Positions 1-11,491 of a DNA stretch of 64,000 bases are shown here, one piece after another. The stretch is from Euclidia mi. Its lineage: Eukaryota; Arthropoda; Insecta; Lepidoptera; Erebidae. Each line of letters opens with the position of its first letter. The first letter of the stretch is position 1. The stretch covers positions 39,541,551 through 39,605,550 of the forward strand of contig OX123186.2 of NCBI GenBank assembly GCA_944739405.2, read 5' to 3'. A program made the position numbers and the translations under genes. The notes beneath the pieces are model-generated. The model ran no database searches and was not told the origin of the DNA. It was given only the letters and a program-made list of their open reading frames with translations.

Positions 1-1178
1 GTATAAAGATGCTAAGAAGGTTTCGTCTACAAAAACACATATTAAAGATAATTGCTACGATAGTGCCAATCCCAGTTATTTAAACTCTAATCTAGATTTA
101 ATTTTATGTAAATATTTAATTTCGCTTATCTTTTAGAAGCTGGAAAAAGTGCTCGGAGAATTCCGTTTTTCTTCCGTGCGACAGTCTGAATGTTGAAATC
201 TTTCGTTAATGGCCATCGTAATGTTTGTTCAAGTTTTATCAGATAGTCTTCCTTTCACTTCAATTTTATTCGCTGACAGAAAAAGGTATAATTATAAATT
301 CAAAAGATCTTTGTCTCCTTTTCTTAGATTCTTCTATTTAAATTTAAAGAATACGAATTAAATTTAAAGTTGGTGTCTTAAATTTAAAAACATGTTAATT
401 ATACCTATATGGATATCTGAAGCAAACAAATAGCGGCTGAAACGAAGGTTTTTATCCTAAAAGTAGACTGACATCGCCAGTCTGAGATTATGTATTCTAC
501 ATGTATGTTTCATTTTGTAACATTTCATGTTTCTTTTTTCCGACGCTAATCACTACAATAGGTAATTTTATGTCGGCATCTCTTTTGTACATTACTTCTA
601 TAAATAATACTACATTAAGAATGACCGATTTTTCATTAGACGTAACATTTAAACAAATTATAAAAGCCAAAATCAAGAGCATCGCCAAACCGCTCTGTAG
701 TTTGCGTACATCAACACATAGATTGTGTTGTTGAACACACGTCTCAATCAGTCATTGGACCTTTTTGTTTGTCATACGTTTTCGTCTCATAAATTCACCT
801 CGCAATTTAGTGGCTATAAAAAGAAATTCTGCGTATCGAGAAGTCCGTATCGTATAAGATTAAAACAGAGACACACCTGTAACAGGGTGCAACGAGACTG
901 CAACTCGACTGCGCCGGTAACCCTCACGTGAAATATGAATGCCCTCCGCTTACATTTGGTCGGTAGGCAATGTACCGAATTATTTTGTACGCTGCATTTA
1001 AGTCATATATAATTTTGTTTTTTTGAATGCGGTGCTGTATCTCGTGAGTAATTTGGCTAATTTGTTGCATTGTGTTATATTAGGTATAACAACCAAAAAA
1101 GCTTCGTTATTTGAATGCATTTTAATTGTGGATTGCCATGCAAATGTTTGGAATTTGTAAAGATTGTTACAATTGCAT
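1..1178. other. AT-rich sequence, no gene recognised
   Basis: Only short open frames occur here, none with a recognisable domain and none with a coding-like extension across stops. I see no repeat shared with the rest of the window. Confidence 0.5.
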
Positions 1179-1345
1179 AGACTCACGCCTGTTTCCCCGA
1201 AGGGGTGGGCAGAGGCATATTAAACGCCCACTTCTCGCCAGTGTTTTGATCCCACGTAATAGGTGGCGAGCCTATTGCCGCTTATTGGGACCTTTTGTTT
1301 GCCAGAGCCTCGTCCGTTGATCGGCAGGTGCACCACTTGCAGGTG
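1179..1345 (-). mobile_element. SINE-like retroposon 3' part
   Basis: Read on the minus strand, this segment carries the same body and tail as the plus-strand copy at 15664-15791 and the tRNA-headed SINE at 31693-31971. The shared features are a block around CACCTATTACGTGGGA, then CTCTGCC-ACCCC-TTCGGGG, then AGGCGTGAGTCTATG. No tRNA-like head is visible, so it is a 5'-truncated or decayed copy. The tail also matches the 3' end of the RTE-like LINE at 2091-2150. Confidence 0.6.
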
Positions 1346-2090
1346 AGGTTGGCTTGGGACCCTAAGTTCTTGGTGGCAATTGTTACATGAATAATATAGT
1401 TTGTATTAAAACCGTACTCCATATAACTTAAAATCAGTGCAAGCAAAGTTTGTAAGGATTGAACGCTAATGTTCACGCCATTCGCTTCGTAAAGAGACAC
1501 TGGCGATTTCTTGGAACACGTCTTGATGACGTCAAACGTCTCATTTTGCATAACTGCAGTGAGTATGACGCTATGAACTCTATAAATGTGGCATTGTTCT
1601 CGAATAAATAAAGAGGTTGTTTCCACTTTTACTATTTATGGAACTTACCTTGGAAGGTATTTCAAGTCGATAACTACTAGGCTTCTAATTTCATCTTTGT
1701 TATGACTTATCCTTGTGACGTCGTAGCTGACGCGCACGTCCCTACTACTCTTGGCTGGCTGTTTCACCCCCCAGCGACTTATATATACCGTGACGCGGGA
1801 GTGATCGCCCCTCTCCCCGGCTGCACGGCGATCCAAGCTAAGTCTTCTCTCTTCCCTGAGCGACGCCAGAAACACGTTTCTTCAGGACATAACCTTCGAA
1901 TTTCGCGCCCCTTCTTCTATCTTGGCTTAGAGTCAAAATTGTTTAAAATCATCTTTTCTATTTTGCTAAAAGCTGTATAAATTCTTTTTACAGAAATATA
2001 CATACTGATATTGTAACCGATATATTGATATTTCATTTAATTAAATAGCGTTGACCCACGTGCTAGCAACGTTACATCCTGACTTGTTAA
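1346..2090. other. Unassigned sequence
   Basis: No domain-bearing reading frame and no repeat partner were seen in this interval. Two modest opposed open frames at 1645-1980 overlap each other and match nothing I recognise. Confidence 0.4.
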
Positions 2091-3345
2091 CATACATACA
2101 TACATAAGCTCACGCCTTTTTCCCGTCGGGGTAGGCAGAGACAACGGAACGCCACTTGCATCTATCCTTACAAACCTCACGCGCTTCCTCTACATTCATT
2201 ACTCTGTTCATACATGCTCGCCGGTTCCGGGTGCTTAGGACCTTCCCGTTTTTCAGAACGTCACCAATTTGGTCGACGAATGTCCTACGAGGTCGGCCGC
2301 CACCGGCTTGCCCATAAACGTTAGCCTCATATATTTGGTGCGTCATTCTTTCTTCACTCATTCATTTCAGCATTCCTTTCTCAATCCTTGTCACGACATC
2401 TTCTTTCAGGCCACATTGCTCTCGTATTACTGCATTCGGAATTCTATTAATCAGTCTTACCCTACACATACTACGCAGTGACCGCATCTCAACTGCGTTA
2501 ATTCTGCTTTCATGCTTTTTCTGCCACACCCAACACTCACTACCGTACATTGTTGATGTACACACACACTCCATTATGAACCACCAGTCGCGCCTGTTTT
2601 GGCACATTCTGGCCGTTCATAAAGGCATGCAGCGCTCCATTTACAAAGTTTCCAGCAGTCACTCTCCTTTCAATATCTCCTTCACATCTTCCATATCTTG
2701 TTAACATGCTACCCAAATATACAAATTCTGTCACTTGTTCAATGTTTTCTTATCCAATCGCAATATTACACTCAATCACATTTTCATCCTTCTCAAACAC
2801 CATCACTTTCGTCTTTTTTGCATTCAGTTTCATACCTTTCGATTCAAAGCTCTCATTCATGCAGTTCATCATTTGTTGTAACTCAGTCGCCGACGACGCC
2901 AGAATGACTTGATTGTCGGCGTACAAGAGGCACTTAGCACGCAATCCTGCCATATCGATCCCGCATTCCATTTCCCTCATATATTTTATGCAGCTATCCA
3001 TGAATAAGTTGAACAACCAGGGCGAGGCCGCACACCCCTGTCTGACACCTATAGAGATGTCAAACCAGTCTGTATAGGCACCGTTAACCCGGACACAGGC
3101 TCTGGAACCCCTATACAGAGATTTCAGAGCCCTAATTATAAAATTGTCCACCCAATACATAGATAGTACCTTCCATAATTCCTTTCTGTTCACTCTATCA
3201 TAAGCCTTTTCCAGGTCTATTAACGCGCAATATACCTTCTGGTTTTTTGCCAGGCACTTTTCGGTTACGCAGCGTAAGGAAAAGACCTGATCCGACATCC
3301 CATTCCTTTCCAAAATCCCCCTGACTTGTTAAGTGATCGAAATTA
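2091..3345 (-). pseudogene. RTE-like LINE, reverse transcriptase 3' half (dead)
   Basis: Minus-strand remains of a non-LTR retrotransposon reverse transcriptase of the RTE type. The longest open piece (2750-3313) covers the palm: motif A as LIDLEKAYDRV, motif B as GVRQGCAASPWLF and motif C as LLYADN. The catalytic YADD is therefore YADN, and the enzyme should be inactive. The C-terminal arm follows in two other frames (2362-2607 and 2110-2361), ending YPDGKKA-stop. Frameshifts and stops separate the pieces. The element ends in a (TATG)n microsatellite, seen on the plus strand as CATA repeats at 2091-2105. The frame is also shifted around 3320-3345. RT motifs upstream of 'SDQVFSLR' are absent. 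The matching endonuclease half lies at 6841-8056 on the same strand. Confidence 0.85.
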
Positions 3346-5372
3346 GTGCTAACTCAACTTCCGGTCCACGAATGAACATGTAAAATATTTCAAACTGTAA
3401 CTATGTATGTAATGCCCATCAAAATACTCTATTATAGGACAAATCACTCAGTTTATCCCTTCTCTGCAGTACACGCTTTACACAACCAATTTTCCAATCT
3501 CCTAATCGATTTATCGACATTCTATTAAGATATACATTTAATTAGAAAAAAATACCTATTGATTATATTGATCTTTTTGACATTTTTAGTATATAATTAA
3601 ATGTGTACTGTAAAAAAAACTCAAAAAGCGATGCGAATATCCGTTAATTTGTGACATATTTTAAATACCGATTTTTTACTCTAAAATAATTAGTGAAAAT
3701 CCTGTTAAGTAATATGTACCATGGCGATTCATATTAGTTAAGATAGTAAACATATAACGTTTATACATTGATATAAAATTTGTGTCGAATAACTTTGCCA
3801 ATTAGGACTTTTAATTACAAGTCAGCACTTAGTATTGTAAATACTTGCGTGTAGAATTTCTAGTGTGCTAAAATGAAGCTTACATATATTCATCATTACA
3901 AAACTAGAACTAAATATAACACCAGGTTTAGCCCTAGAATTTATTTCTTTTGAAGATTTTTGAAGTTATTTATAACTATACCTCGAAGTATTTTAAGTGC
4001 TTGTTTCGTAATAATGCTGATAATATCCAGATAGTTTGCTATGTAGGTATCTTTAAGGATCAGATTTAAGAGTCCCAATACTGTTTACCGTGAATGAGAG
4101 TAAACAATATATTGTGTGCAGTGGGATATAGAAAGAAGAGCGAGAGAACAGCACGTAGAAATCCGTAGTATTTACCTGCCTATGTGGTATGTATGTTCTG
4201 TAGAAAACCTTGTTAATAAATTGTTAAAACTTGTTAATATAGTGTTCGCGTTTAGTGACTGCTTAATCATATCCTTACAACCAGTTTACACTCCCTCAAG
4301 TGTGAATACCAGACTTTATATAAACGGGAATTTCCTGCCAACTGAGCAAATTGCTTTATAAAGTAGCTTAAAATCGAATCTCATTCAAAAGCTATAATTA
4401 AACCACAAATTGAGTCATGAATGAGATAACTCAGTTGATATACGGTAAGTACACAACGGTGCTTGTACACCGTAAGTATCTTGACAATGTTTTGAAATAT
4501 CGATTGGTAAGGATATAATTATTATCTGTTATTTGTATTAACGTTGTTCGGTGAACGTTTGTGGTCTTCTTCTATAAATGGATCATGTAACCATAATGAA
4601 TTATCTTTATTTTGGTGATTCAGAAAAGCAACATTTTGCTTTACAAATCGCTAAAAAAATGTACATAGTCACTATTCTTAAACCGCCTAAAATAATAAGC
4701 TATTAACTACATTCATTTTAAATATAAATGTATCTCACATAAACAACTTTTATCTGTAAAAGGAGAAAAAAGATATGAATGAGAGTGATTTTCTTTCTCT
4801 TTTATAGTGATAGAGAATAAACGTAATTTAAAATAAAGAAGATAAGTCGTGTTTACTGTTTCCCATAATGAAAACAAATACTACGCTGTCACATGCAGTT
4901 AGCCCTACATATAAATAATATAAAATAGATTCCAACACAAACATTGATGCGGTGTACAAGCCACATAATTTGCACCATATAATCGAACAAGATCATAGTA
5001 CATATTTAATCAAGTCATAAAGTTAACTACCTAATAAAACTGGCTTATCTGACGCAAGTAAAATTGAGTGTCACATAAATAATACATTCAGGTTATAGGC
5101 AGGTATAGTAAGAATATGGGAGGGTATTAAGAGGATTACACCGAGTGGTGGTCCGTTGAGATGCAACGTCAGCCATCATGATATCGAACCGAGAATATGG
5201 CTATCTCATATTTCTGTTATAGGTGACTTGTTTTTGTGAGAAAATCTGCTTCGTAAAGATGGTTCTAAAAACTGAATATGGTGTGACTATTTAGTAATCT
5301 GTAATATGGTTTGTGTAATTAACGTGCCAGCTACATCACCAATTATATCTTAATGAAGTAATTACCGAATAA
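3346..5372. other. Unassigned AT-rich sequence between the RTE halves
   Basis: No protein family is recognisable. A plus-strand open frame at 4116-4361 (81 codons) has no features. The stretch lies between the two parts of the RTE-like LINE and replaces the missing N-terminal RT blocks, so it is either inserted DNA or unrelated sequence joined by deletion. Confidence 0.4.
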
Positions 5373-5579
5373 TCTTAATATATAAAATCCTTGCGTTACT
5401 GACTGACTGACAGACACGCTACAGCCGAAACTATTGGGCGCAGGAAGCTGAAATTTGGCATGTATGATCCTTGGGTACCGTAGGCATGCACTAAGAAGGG
5501 ATTTCCCGAAATTCCCACGGGATTGGCCAAAACTGATCAATTTAAAAAAAATGCAGGCGTAGCTGCTGGCGTCCTCTAG
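5373..5579 (+). mobile_element. Short non-autonomous Helitron, copy 1
   Basis: Begins with TC after an A (AA|TCTTAATATATAAAATCC) and ends CTCTAG followed by T, the 5'-TC...CTAG-3' layout of lepidopteran Helitrons inserted between A and T. A small stem (GCAG-GCGTAG-CTGC) sits just before the CTAG end, as expected for the Helitron terminator hairpin. It shares the run of CTGACTGACTGACAGAC and the GGGCGCAGGAAGCTGAAATT core with copies at 8557-8737 and 27935-28137. It encodes nothing. Confidence 0.8.
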
Positions 5580-6840
5580 TAAGTCATATAATGACGGAGA
5601 ACGAGAACTTTTAATTAAACTATTCTACTATGTTATATACAGGCTCTCCATAAGATGAATAGACTGACTGACGAACTAATCATGATCTCCTGAGTATTGC
5701 CAAACTTGAAAATGTAGGGCTAGACCAACACATACATAGATAAAGACGAGGATGATAACAAATAAATGAGTTTTCTTTCTTTCTTTCAAATAGGTATGTG
5801 GTAATAATCGAATAAAAATGTGAACAACAGTTTAAATTATTGTATTTTATTTTGTTTATATGCAGACCTTCCGCTACATGGATGGATAGACTGATGACCT
5901 GACAAAAAAAATCGGGCGATGGTTGGCTTTGGGTGGGCTAAGATCTGTCAATATTATAATACTTAGAAAGACTACATTGCAATCCTTATGTCACCAGTAA
6001 AAGTTTTATTTAAAAAGATGACCATATTTATTTTTTGAATGCCCAGACTCAAACCCAAGCATTTAGCCTGAACTATAAAAGGGTATCTATGTTAGTGAAA
6101 ATTCGAATAGTGCCCATTGTGCCATTAACGTGAAATGTGGACGGTATAGTGTTCAAACCCAATAAGTGTAAAAAAATGAAAAATCGTTTTATTAGTACAT
6201 CTTAATGTATTTTTGACGCTCTTTCGAGTGGTCTAATCCAATAAGAGAACTTCGCAGTAGAAATAAATTTACTTAAGGTAATAATCCAATAAAGTCACCA
6301 CGTTTAGCCAAGACTTAAAAACTGGTACCCTATAAAGCGTGTTATCTTGTTACATAAGATTTTTATTTCACGCTTAAACCACATGAAGCTTATTATTGGT
6401 ATTGAGTGTTCAATAATTTTAACTAAAATTACCCAACGGTTTAGAGGCAATAATCACTATTTGTATTTATCGAGTCTTACCTTTAAATACGTATATAAAA
6501 AAAGAAACAAAACCAAAAGTTAAATCAAAACAAAATGTATTTGTCGGGTTTTACTGTTCGACTATATTTCAAAAGTTACTAATTATGTTTAGTTATATGG
6601 TATAAGCTCTCTTCGTCAACTAACTTTCTTCACACTTTGTTCGAAGAACCCAATAAATTAATTTGACCTATGAACCTCTAGCATTACTGTGTCAGTTTGT
6701 GAGGTGCATTTGCATCGCGCACGCGTCGTCGCGTCTACGTCCGCGCGTATTGTTATCGAAATTCTTCTATTTAGTGCGATATTACTCTAAGATTAACTAA
6801 ATTTTCACGTTATAATAATAATAAATTCACTTATTCAAGT
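5580..6840. other. Unassigned sequence with a possible RT-tail relic
   Basis: No gene is recognised. Around 5875-5945 the plus strand reads like a decayed LINE ORF tail (GGATGGATAGACTGATGACC, then a GATGG-rich run), but it is too short to assign. Near 6145-6168 a GGTATAGTG-TCAAACCCAATAAGT block matches the right end of the MITE-like repeat at 9385-9602 in inverted orientation. Confidence 0.35.
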
Positions 6841-8056
6841 ACCAAGACTCAAAAATGTTATAATTTCATCCATTCCAATTTCATCACTAGGGCTCACAAA
6901 CATGTCTGTCATCTCTTCTTGTTCTATTTCACTAACATCTTTCTCAAATAAGCTCTCAAAAAATCTCTTTCACTCTGGTATCTTTCTTTCTTCATTCATG
7001 ACTTCACCTATTTCGTTCCTAATCACTTTCATCCATGTATTCACATTTTTACCCCGCGCTTCTTTTACGAGTTTCCAAAAAAGATTTGAACTATCTCGGA
7101 AACTTGCGCCGAATTGTTCCTCATATTTCTCCTTTTTCTCATTCTTCTTTCTCTCTATACATGCTTTAACTTTAGCTTTCACACATTTATATTTCATCTT
7201 CATTCTTTTGTCATTATCTTCATTCATACCACCGCTCGCTCTATTAGTTGCTTCTATTGCTAGAATATCCAGCCATGCTTTTTTCTTTTCATCAACCATT
7301 TTTCTAGTTTCATCATCCCACTAGTTAGCTTTCTCGCAATTCTTCCTTCTTTTACTCATACCGCATACATCTTCAGCAAATTCACAATATTGGTTTTAAA
7401 AACCGACCATACCTCACTCACACTTTCCTCTTTACAAGTCTCCAGCTTTTATCCATCCGTTCGCCCAATTACTTTCTGTACATCACACGCTTTTCTTTCA
7501 ATCTTTCCACTTTTATACGTTCTAACTCTGTAGTAGAACCTTTATCTCTGTGCCGCCAGCGTTTGAGTAGGCCACCAATTCTACTTATTATCAAATAGAG
7601 ATCCGTGCCAACATCAGATCCGCGATAATCTCTGGTGTCCACTACTTTCATTCTCATCTTTTCATCGACTATCACACAGTATATCATGCTCCTGAACACA
7701 AAATTTCCTTCCTTCTTTTGCCACGTGTACATATGTACAATTTTATGCTTAAACCATGTATTTATCACTGACAGACCTATCTTCAGACATACATCTAAAA
7801 AATACGCGTTGTTGTCATTGACACTCTTATCTCTAAACGTCCCAAGTACATTTTCATACCCATCATGCTTCACTCCAACCCTTGCATTAAAATTTCCAAG
7901 CATGACAGTATGTTCATTCCACTTACGCAATAACACAACTTCTCTCATTTGTTCCCAAAATGCCTACCGCCTTACTATAGGAAGAGTCCGGAGCGTATAC
8001 ACCTATAAAAATATGGGTGTCAGGCCTACTTTTATCCGGACCCAGACAACATGACA
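6841..8056 (-). pseudogene. RTE-like LINE, endonuclease and linker half (dead)
   Basis: Minus-strand AP-endonuclease domain and the linker to the reverse transcriptase of an RTE-like LINE, probably the same copy as 2091-3345. The endonuclease piece (7469-7948) reads VMLGNFNARVGVKHDGYENV where active members have GDFNARVG, and GSDVGTDLYLI where SDH or TDH is expected. Both catalytic positions are substituted. The linker piece (6970-7299) is a lysine-rich helical region, and its frame continues, shifted by one, to about 6845 (KRFFESLFEKDVSEIEQEEM). The N-terminal endonuclease is missing beyond about 8056. At 6841 the similarity stops, before the RT would begin. Frameshifts are present, so this is a relic. 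Confidence 0.8.
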
Positions 8057-8556
8057 GTACGTACTAAATCCAATGCCTCACAAATAATATGCGAAACTTA
8101 AGGTCTAGGACGAACGATACACTACGAGTCATCCAATCAGCACAATATGAAATTAGAAATTAATATCTTGTTAACTACGTAAAAGCTTTCAACATTGTGT
8201 CGTTGCTAATAGGGTTTCTCTCCAATAATTCCCGAGAAATTTGTCTTTTGTCCATACGGGAAAAATGCACGGGAATTTGAGAACTTGAGAAAAAGTACTC
8301 TTAAGCAGTGTACATAAACTGTCCCACTGCTGAGCACGACCCTCTCTCAGCAATTTTAGCCCATAGTTTGAGTTGGCAGACACGACATATCTTTCGATAG
8401 CATTAGAAATAATTCTTAGACTTGCAGGTTCCCTCACGATGTATTCCTTTACCATTTGGCAGAACAGACAGACATAGCGATTTTATAAGAGATCCGGTTT
8501 CTTTGCGATGCTGATGACTGAACTGACTGACTGATACGCAAAGGACGTATAATTTA
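8057..8556. other. Unassigned, with a decayed retroposon tail
   Basis: A minus-strand open frame at 8189-8455 (88 codons) has no recognisable domain. Within it, 8318-8390 resembles a worn copy of the lepidopteran retroposon tails that contain CCCACTGCTG and CTCTCTCAG. I cannot assign more. Confidence 0.35.
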
Positions 8557-8737
8557 CTAGAGGACGCCAGCAGCTACGCCTGCATTTTTTTTAAATTTAC
8601 CCGTTTTGGCCGATCCCGTGTGAATTTCGGGAAATCCCTTCTTAGTGCACCCCTACGGTCCCCAACATACATGCCAAATTTCAGCTTCCTGCGCCCAATA
8701 GTTTCAGTCAGTAACGCAAGGATTTTATATATTAAGA
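8557..8737 (-). mobile_element. Short non-autonomous Helitron, copy 2
   Basis: Inverted copy of the Helitron at 5373-5579. On the minus strand it starts TCTTAATATATAAAATCC at 8737 and ends CTAG at 8557, again between A and T. The GCAGGCGTAGCTGC terminator stem is kept. It is about 25 bp shorter than copy 1 because the segment around ACAGACACGCTACAGCC is lost. Confidence 0.8.
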
Positions 8738-9083
8738 TTATTAGTCGTTGATTTCTGAAATCATTATTGATAATTATATTAAGATGTGATTTAGTTGAAA
8801 TCCATCCATGAAAGAATTTAAATATAAAGCAAAAAATTAAACTAACATTGAGTTTTATTAAAACAATTGAATTTCTTTAGCGACTCGAGGTCCTCCAGAA
8901 ATCCAGGTCGAGAATTTTCGTGGCTCGGGAAATAAAAGATTGAGAAAAGAGAAATCCTAGTTGCTAAACAGCTCTTAGCAACACTTGCAACTCAACCAAT
9001 GTTGGCCGAGATGGCTGTTATAGGTTTTGTTATATTTTAATTATGACATGTCCGAGAACTTTCGTAGCATTGATGTCTGAAAA

Positions 9084-9320
9084 GTGGCCGTTAATACACC
9101 AAAAACTAGAGCTAAAAGAAATTCAAACCCGCTTTCAGTTAATGTTCAATTACCAAACAAAATAGAGCACTTATATTCCTCTCAATTACCAATTAGCCTT
9201 GCTAAAAAAGGATGTCCTCAATATGTGCGAAAAACTTATCATACCAGAGGAACTTCATGCATGGATACGTGATATGACATACACTAAACCTACAGCTTTC
9301 AAAAGTAACGAAGAGTGATT
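9084..9320 (+). pseudogene. Unrecognised decayed coding fragment
   Basis: An open frame of about 60 codons (9084-9272) shows a pattern seen in many uncharacterised repetitive insect proteins: a YSSQLPISLAKK segment. After a one-base shift near 9212 the text continues in a neighbouring frame as DVLNMCEKLIIPEELHAWIR and stops near 9318. The two frames together read like a single conserved block broken by one indel. I do not recognise the family. It could be the tail of a DNA-transposon or retroelement protein. Confidence 0.25.
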
Positions 9321-9384
9321 AATCTTAATTCTTTAAATAAACCATTTATTAAAGTACATAATATGTTTAATTTCTCTAGATCTA

Positions 9385-9602
9385 AAACCCAATAAGTCGG
9401 TGCCCTTTGTAACTTATATTTTTATTATGACAAAATGGACTACCTCAGAAACTCAAAAATACTGTTTTACACTAATTCAACGTATCCACTTTTACCACAA
9501 ATACTCATTATAACGACATTATTTGAATAACATAGGTATTTTTGTCCTTAAAACTTAAATATTGAATATCTCAAAAGTGTCAATTTCGTACTTATTGGGT
9601 TT
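9385..9602. repeat. MITE-like element with 13-bp inverted ends
   Basis: The two ends are a perfect 13-bp inverted repeat: AAACCCAATAAGT at 9385-9397 and its complement at 9590-9602. The 218-bp interior is AT-rich and non-coding. No clear target duplication is visible. Similarity to 6145-6168 runs past the right end (GGTATAGTG), so the true boundary there may lie a few bases further out. Confidence 0.45.
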
Positions 9603-10089
9603 GAGCACTATACCCTCGATGTAGTAATTGTGATATTACTAGCCCATAATCGCTTTCAGATAAATGCTATGTAATAATGTAAAGTGAACGCTATTGGAAC
9701 TAATATATAATATGGATACTCATTTGCATAGAGGAATTATAAAAGTAGCGAATAAAAAAAAACTAAGCGATTGATGATGAGATACTGTTTTGATAACTTG
9801 AGTGGCATGAATTTGAGTAAGCGAAAAATTGACTAAACTAACGACGAATATTGATTAATAACAACATCTAGAACGAGCGTACTAAAAGCGGGTTGTGATT
9901 AATCCATTTCAGAAATTAAAATTTTAACCGTGCGACTAAATTACTAGGTGAGTGACTAGAAATACAGAAAAGGCGTTAAATAACGAGCTGCTAAAAATTT
10001 TACTTTAAGCAAGGTTTTGTAAGCTGCGTTATTGACTATTGTTTATGTAATTCTATTTGAGGTCTTATGTTTATTAATATGAAACGATG
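9603..10089. other. Unassigned AT-rich sequence upstream of LINE A
   Basis: No open frame with features. The 5' end of LINE A was placed near 10090 by weak similarity to the 5' end of LINE D, so part of this stretch could be its leader. Confidence 0.3.
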
Positions 10090-10272
10090 TTTTAGTAGGT
10101 GGGTAGTTGGGAGAATAAGTGGTATTCAAATTTGCTTGTTAAGAAAATTTTAATTAATTATTTTATTACAATTATATATAAATTTTAATGTATAGAAGTG
10201 AAAGCTAACAGTAATTACCTGCCAGTCAAGCATTATCTCCTGAAACTAACACATTTTCACAAAACACACACC

Positions 10273-10992
10273 ATGGAAGCATTCAAAGTATCCAGTATTA
10301 TTGATATGCAGTCCTATTTTGAGGAGCGGATGGCAAAGTTTGAGGCTGACCTCCACAAGAAGTCGACACAGAGTGCTGGGAGTTTGGCTGATGAGTTCGC
10401 CTCATTCAAGACCTTTGTACTGCAGACCTTGAAGTCCTTCTCTCAGCACCTTGATGTCGTCGGCCGTGAGGTGGACAAGATTGAGATGCGGAGCCGCCGG
10501 AAGATGCTGCTGCTTCATGGGGTGGAGGAGCGTAAAGATGAAGATACAGTCCGGCTCGTGGCGGATGTTGTCAAACAGCGTCTCAAAATTGACTCCTTCG
10601 CGGCTGAGGACGTCCGTCGTTGTCATAGGATGGGACGCCAGACTACCACCGACAAGGCAAGGCCCATTCTGATTAAGTTTGAGTCTGTTGTCGTGCGGGA
10701 CAGTATTTGGTTCGCAAAGACAAAACTCAAAGGAACGGGAATCACTTTGTCAGAGTTCCTAACCCGTTCGCGACACGACGCATTTATGGCTGCCCGGGCG
10801 AAGTTCGGCGTTGCGAAGTGCTGGACGAGAGAGGGCTTTATTCACATCCAGGGCCCCGACGGTAAGCGATATCGCATAACCTCTATAAGCGATCTAAATA
10901 AGATCAAGCTCGTGGAAGTCGTGGACGCGGAGAAGTCGATCACTAAACCAACCACAACTAAGGCCAAAAGAGCTGCAGCTTTGAAGAAGTAG
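10273..10992 (+). CDS. LINE A ORF1, RNA-binding protein
   Basis: Likely nucleic-acid chaperone that coats the LINE RNA. I start at the ATG at 10273 because it sits in a strong context (CACCATGG); the frame is open upstream to 10198 only with a GTG. The 239-residue product has a predicted coiled coil over roughly residues 10-75. A basic RRM-like region follows (RSRRKMLLLHGVEE, then RPILIKFESVVVRDSIW). The C-terminal block KCWTREGFIHIQGPDGKRY resembles the tail of baculovirus FP25K and the ORF1 proteins of other insect LINEs. There is no PHD-type zinc finger, unlike the ORF1s of LINE B and C. The tail is lysine and alanine rich. The frame is intact and ends TAG. Confidence 0.8.
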   Translation: MEAFKVSSIIDMQSYFEERMAKFEADLHKKSTQSAGSLADEFASFKTFVLQTLKSFSQHLDVVGREVDKIEMRSRRKMLLLHGVEERKDEDTVRLVADVVKQRLKIDSFAAEDVRRCHRMGRQTTTDKARPILIKFESVVVRDSIWFAKTKLKGTGITLSEFLTRSRHDAFMAARAKFGVAKCWTREGFIHIQGPDGKRYRITSISDLNKIKLVEVVDAEKSITKPTTTKAKRAAALKK

Positions 10993-11491
10993 GGTTTGCC
11001 GATCTTCATCACGTACTTAACTGTAGGTAATTTTATTTAATTACAGTATGTATTGAATGCACCTTCACTACCGTTTTATATTTTTCATTTTATTTTTCGT
11101 GTACCGCAAACCAACTATAAACATAAACAAATCGTTACTGTCACCTTCTGTCATAGCTGTCAGTTATGTCAATTCATAATACGTTCTGTTTTTACTACCT
11201 TGTTTGAATAGGTGTGTTTTTAGATGACTATATATTATTTTATAATCTTAAATTTTTAATGTCTTTCTTAACTTTGTCGAAATATTTTGTCTCTTACATA
11301 CCCCTATTTGTTATTAATTATTTGTTAGTTTAATATTGTTACTTTTTTAATTGATGATATCTTGGTCAATGCGCAACTGGCGGGTGGATACTATAAGTGT
11401 AGCTTCACGTGATTAATATATATATAGATATTTTTATTTTTATTGATATATTTAGTTTATTTTATTTATTATATATTATTTATTAGTATAA

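Noticed and set aside
4116..4361. 81-codon plus-strand ORF
   Set aside because: No recognisable domain, no splice context and no conservation evidence; the length is unremarkable here.
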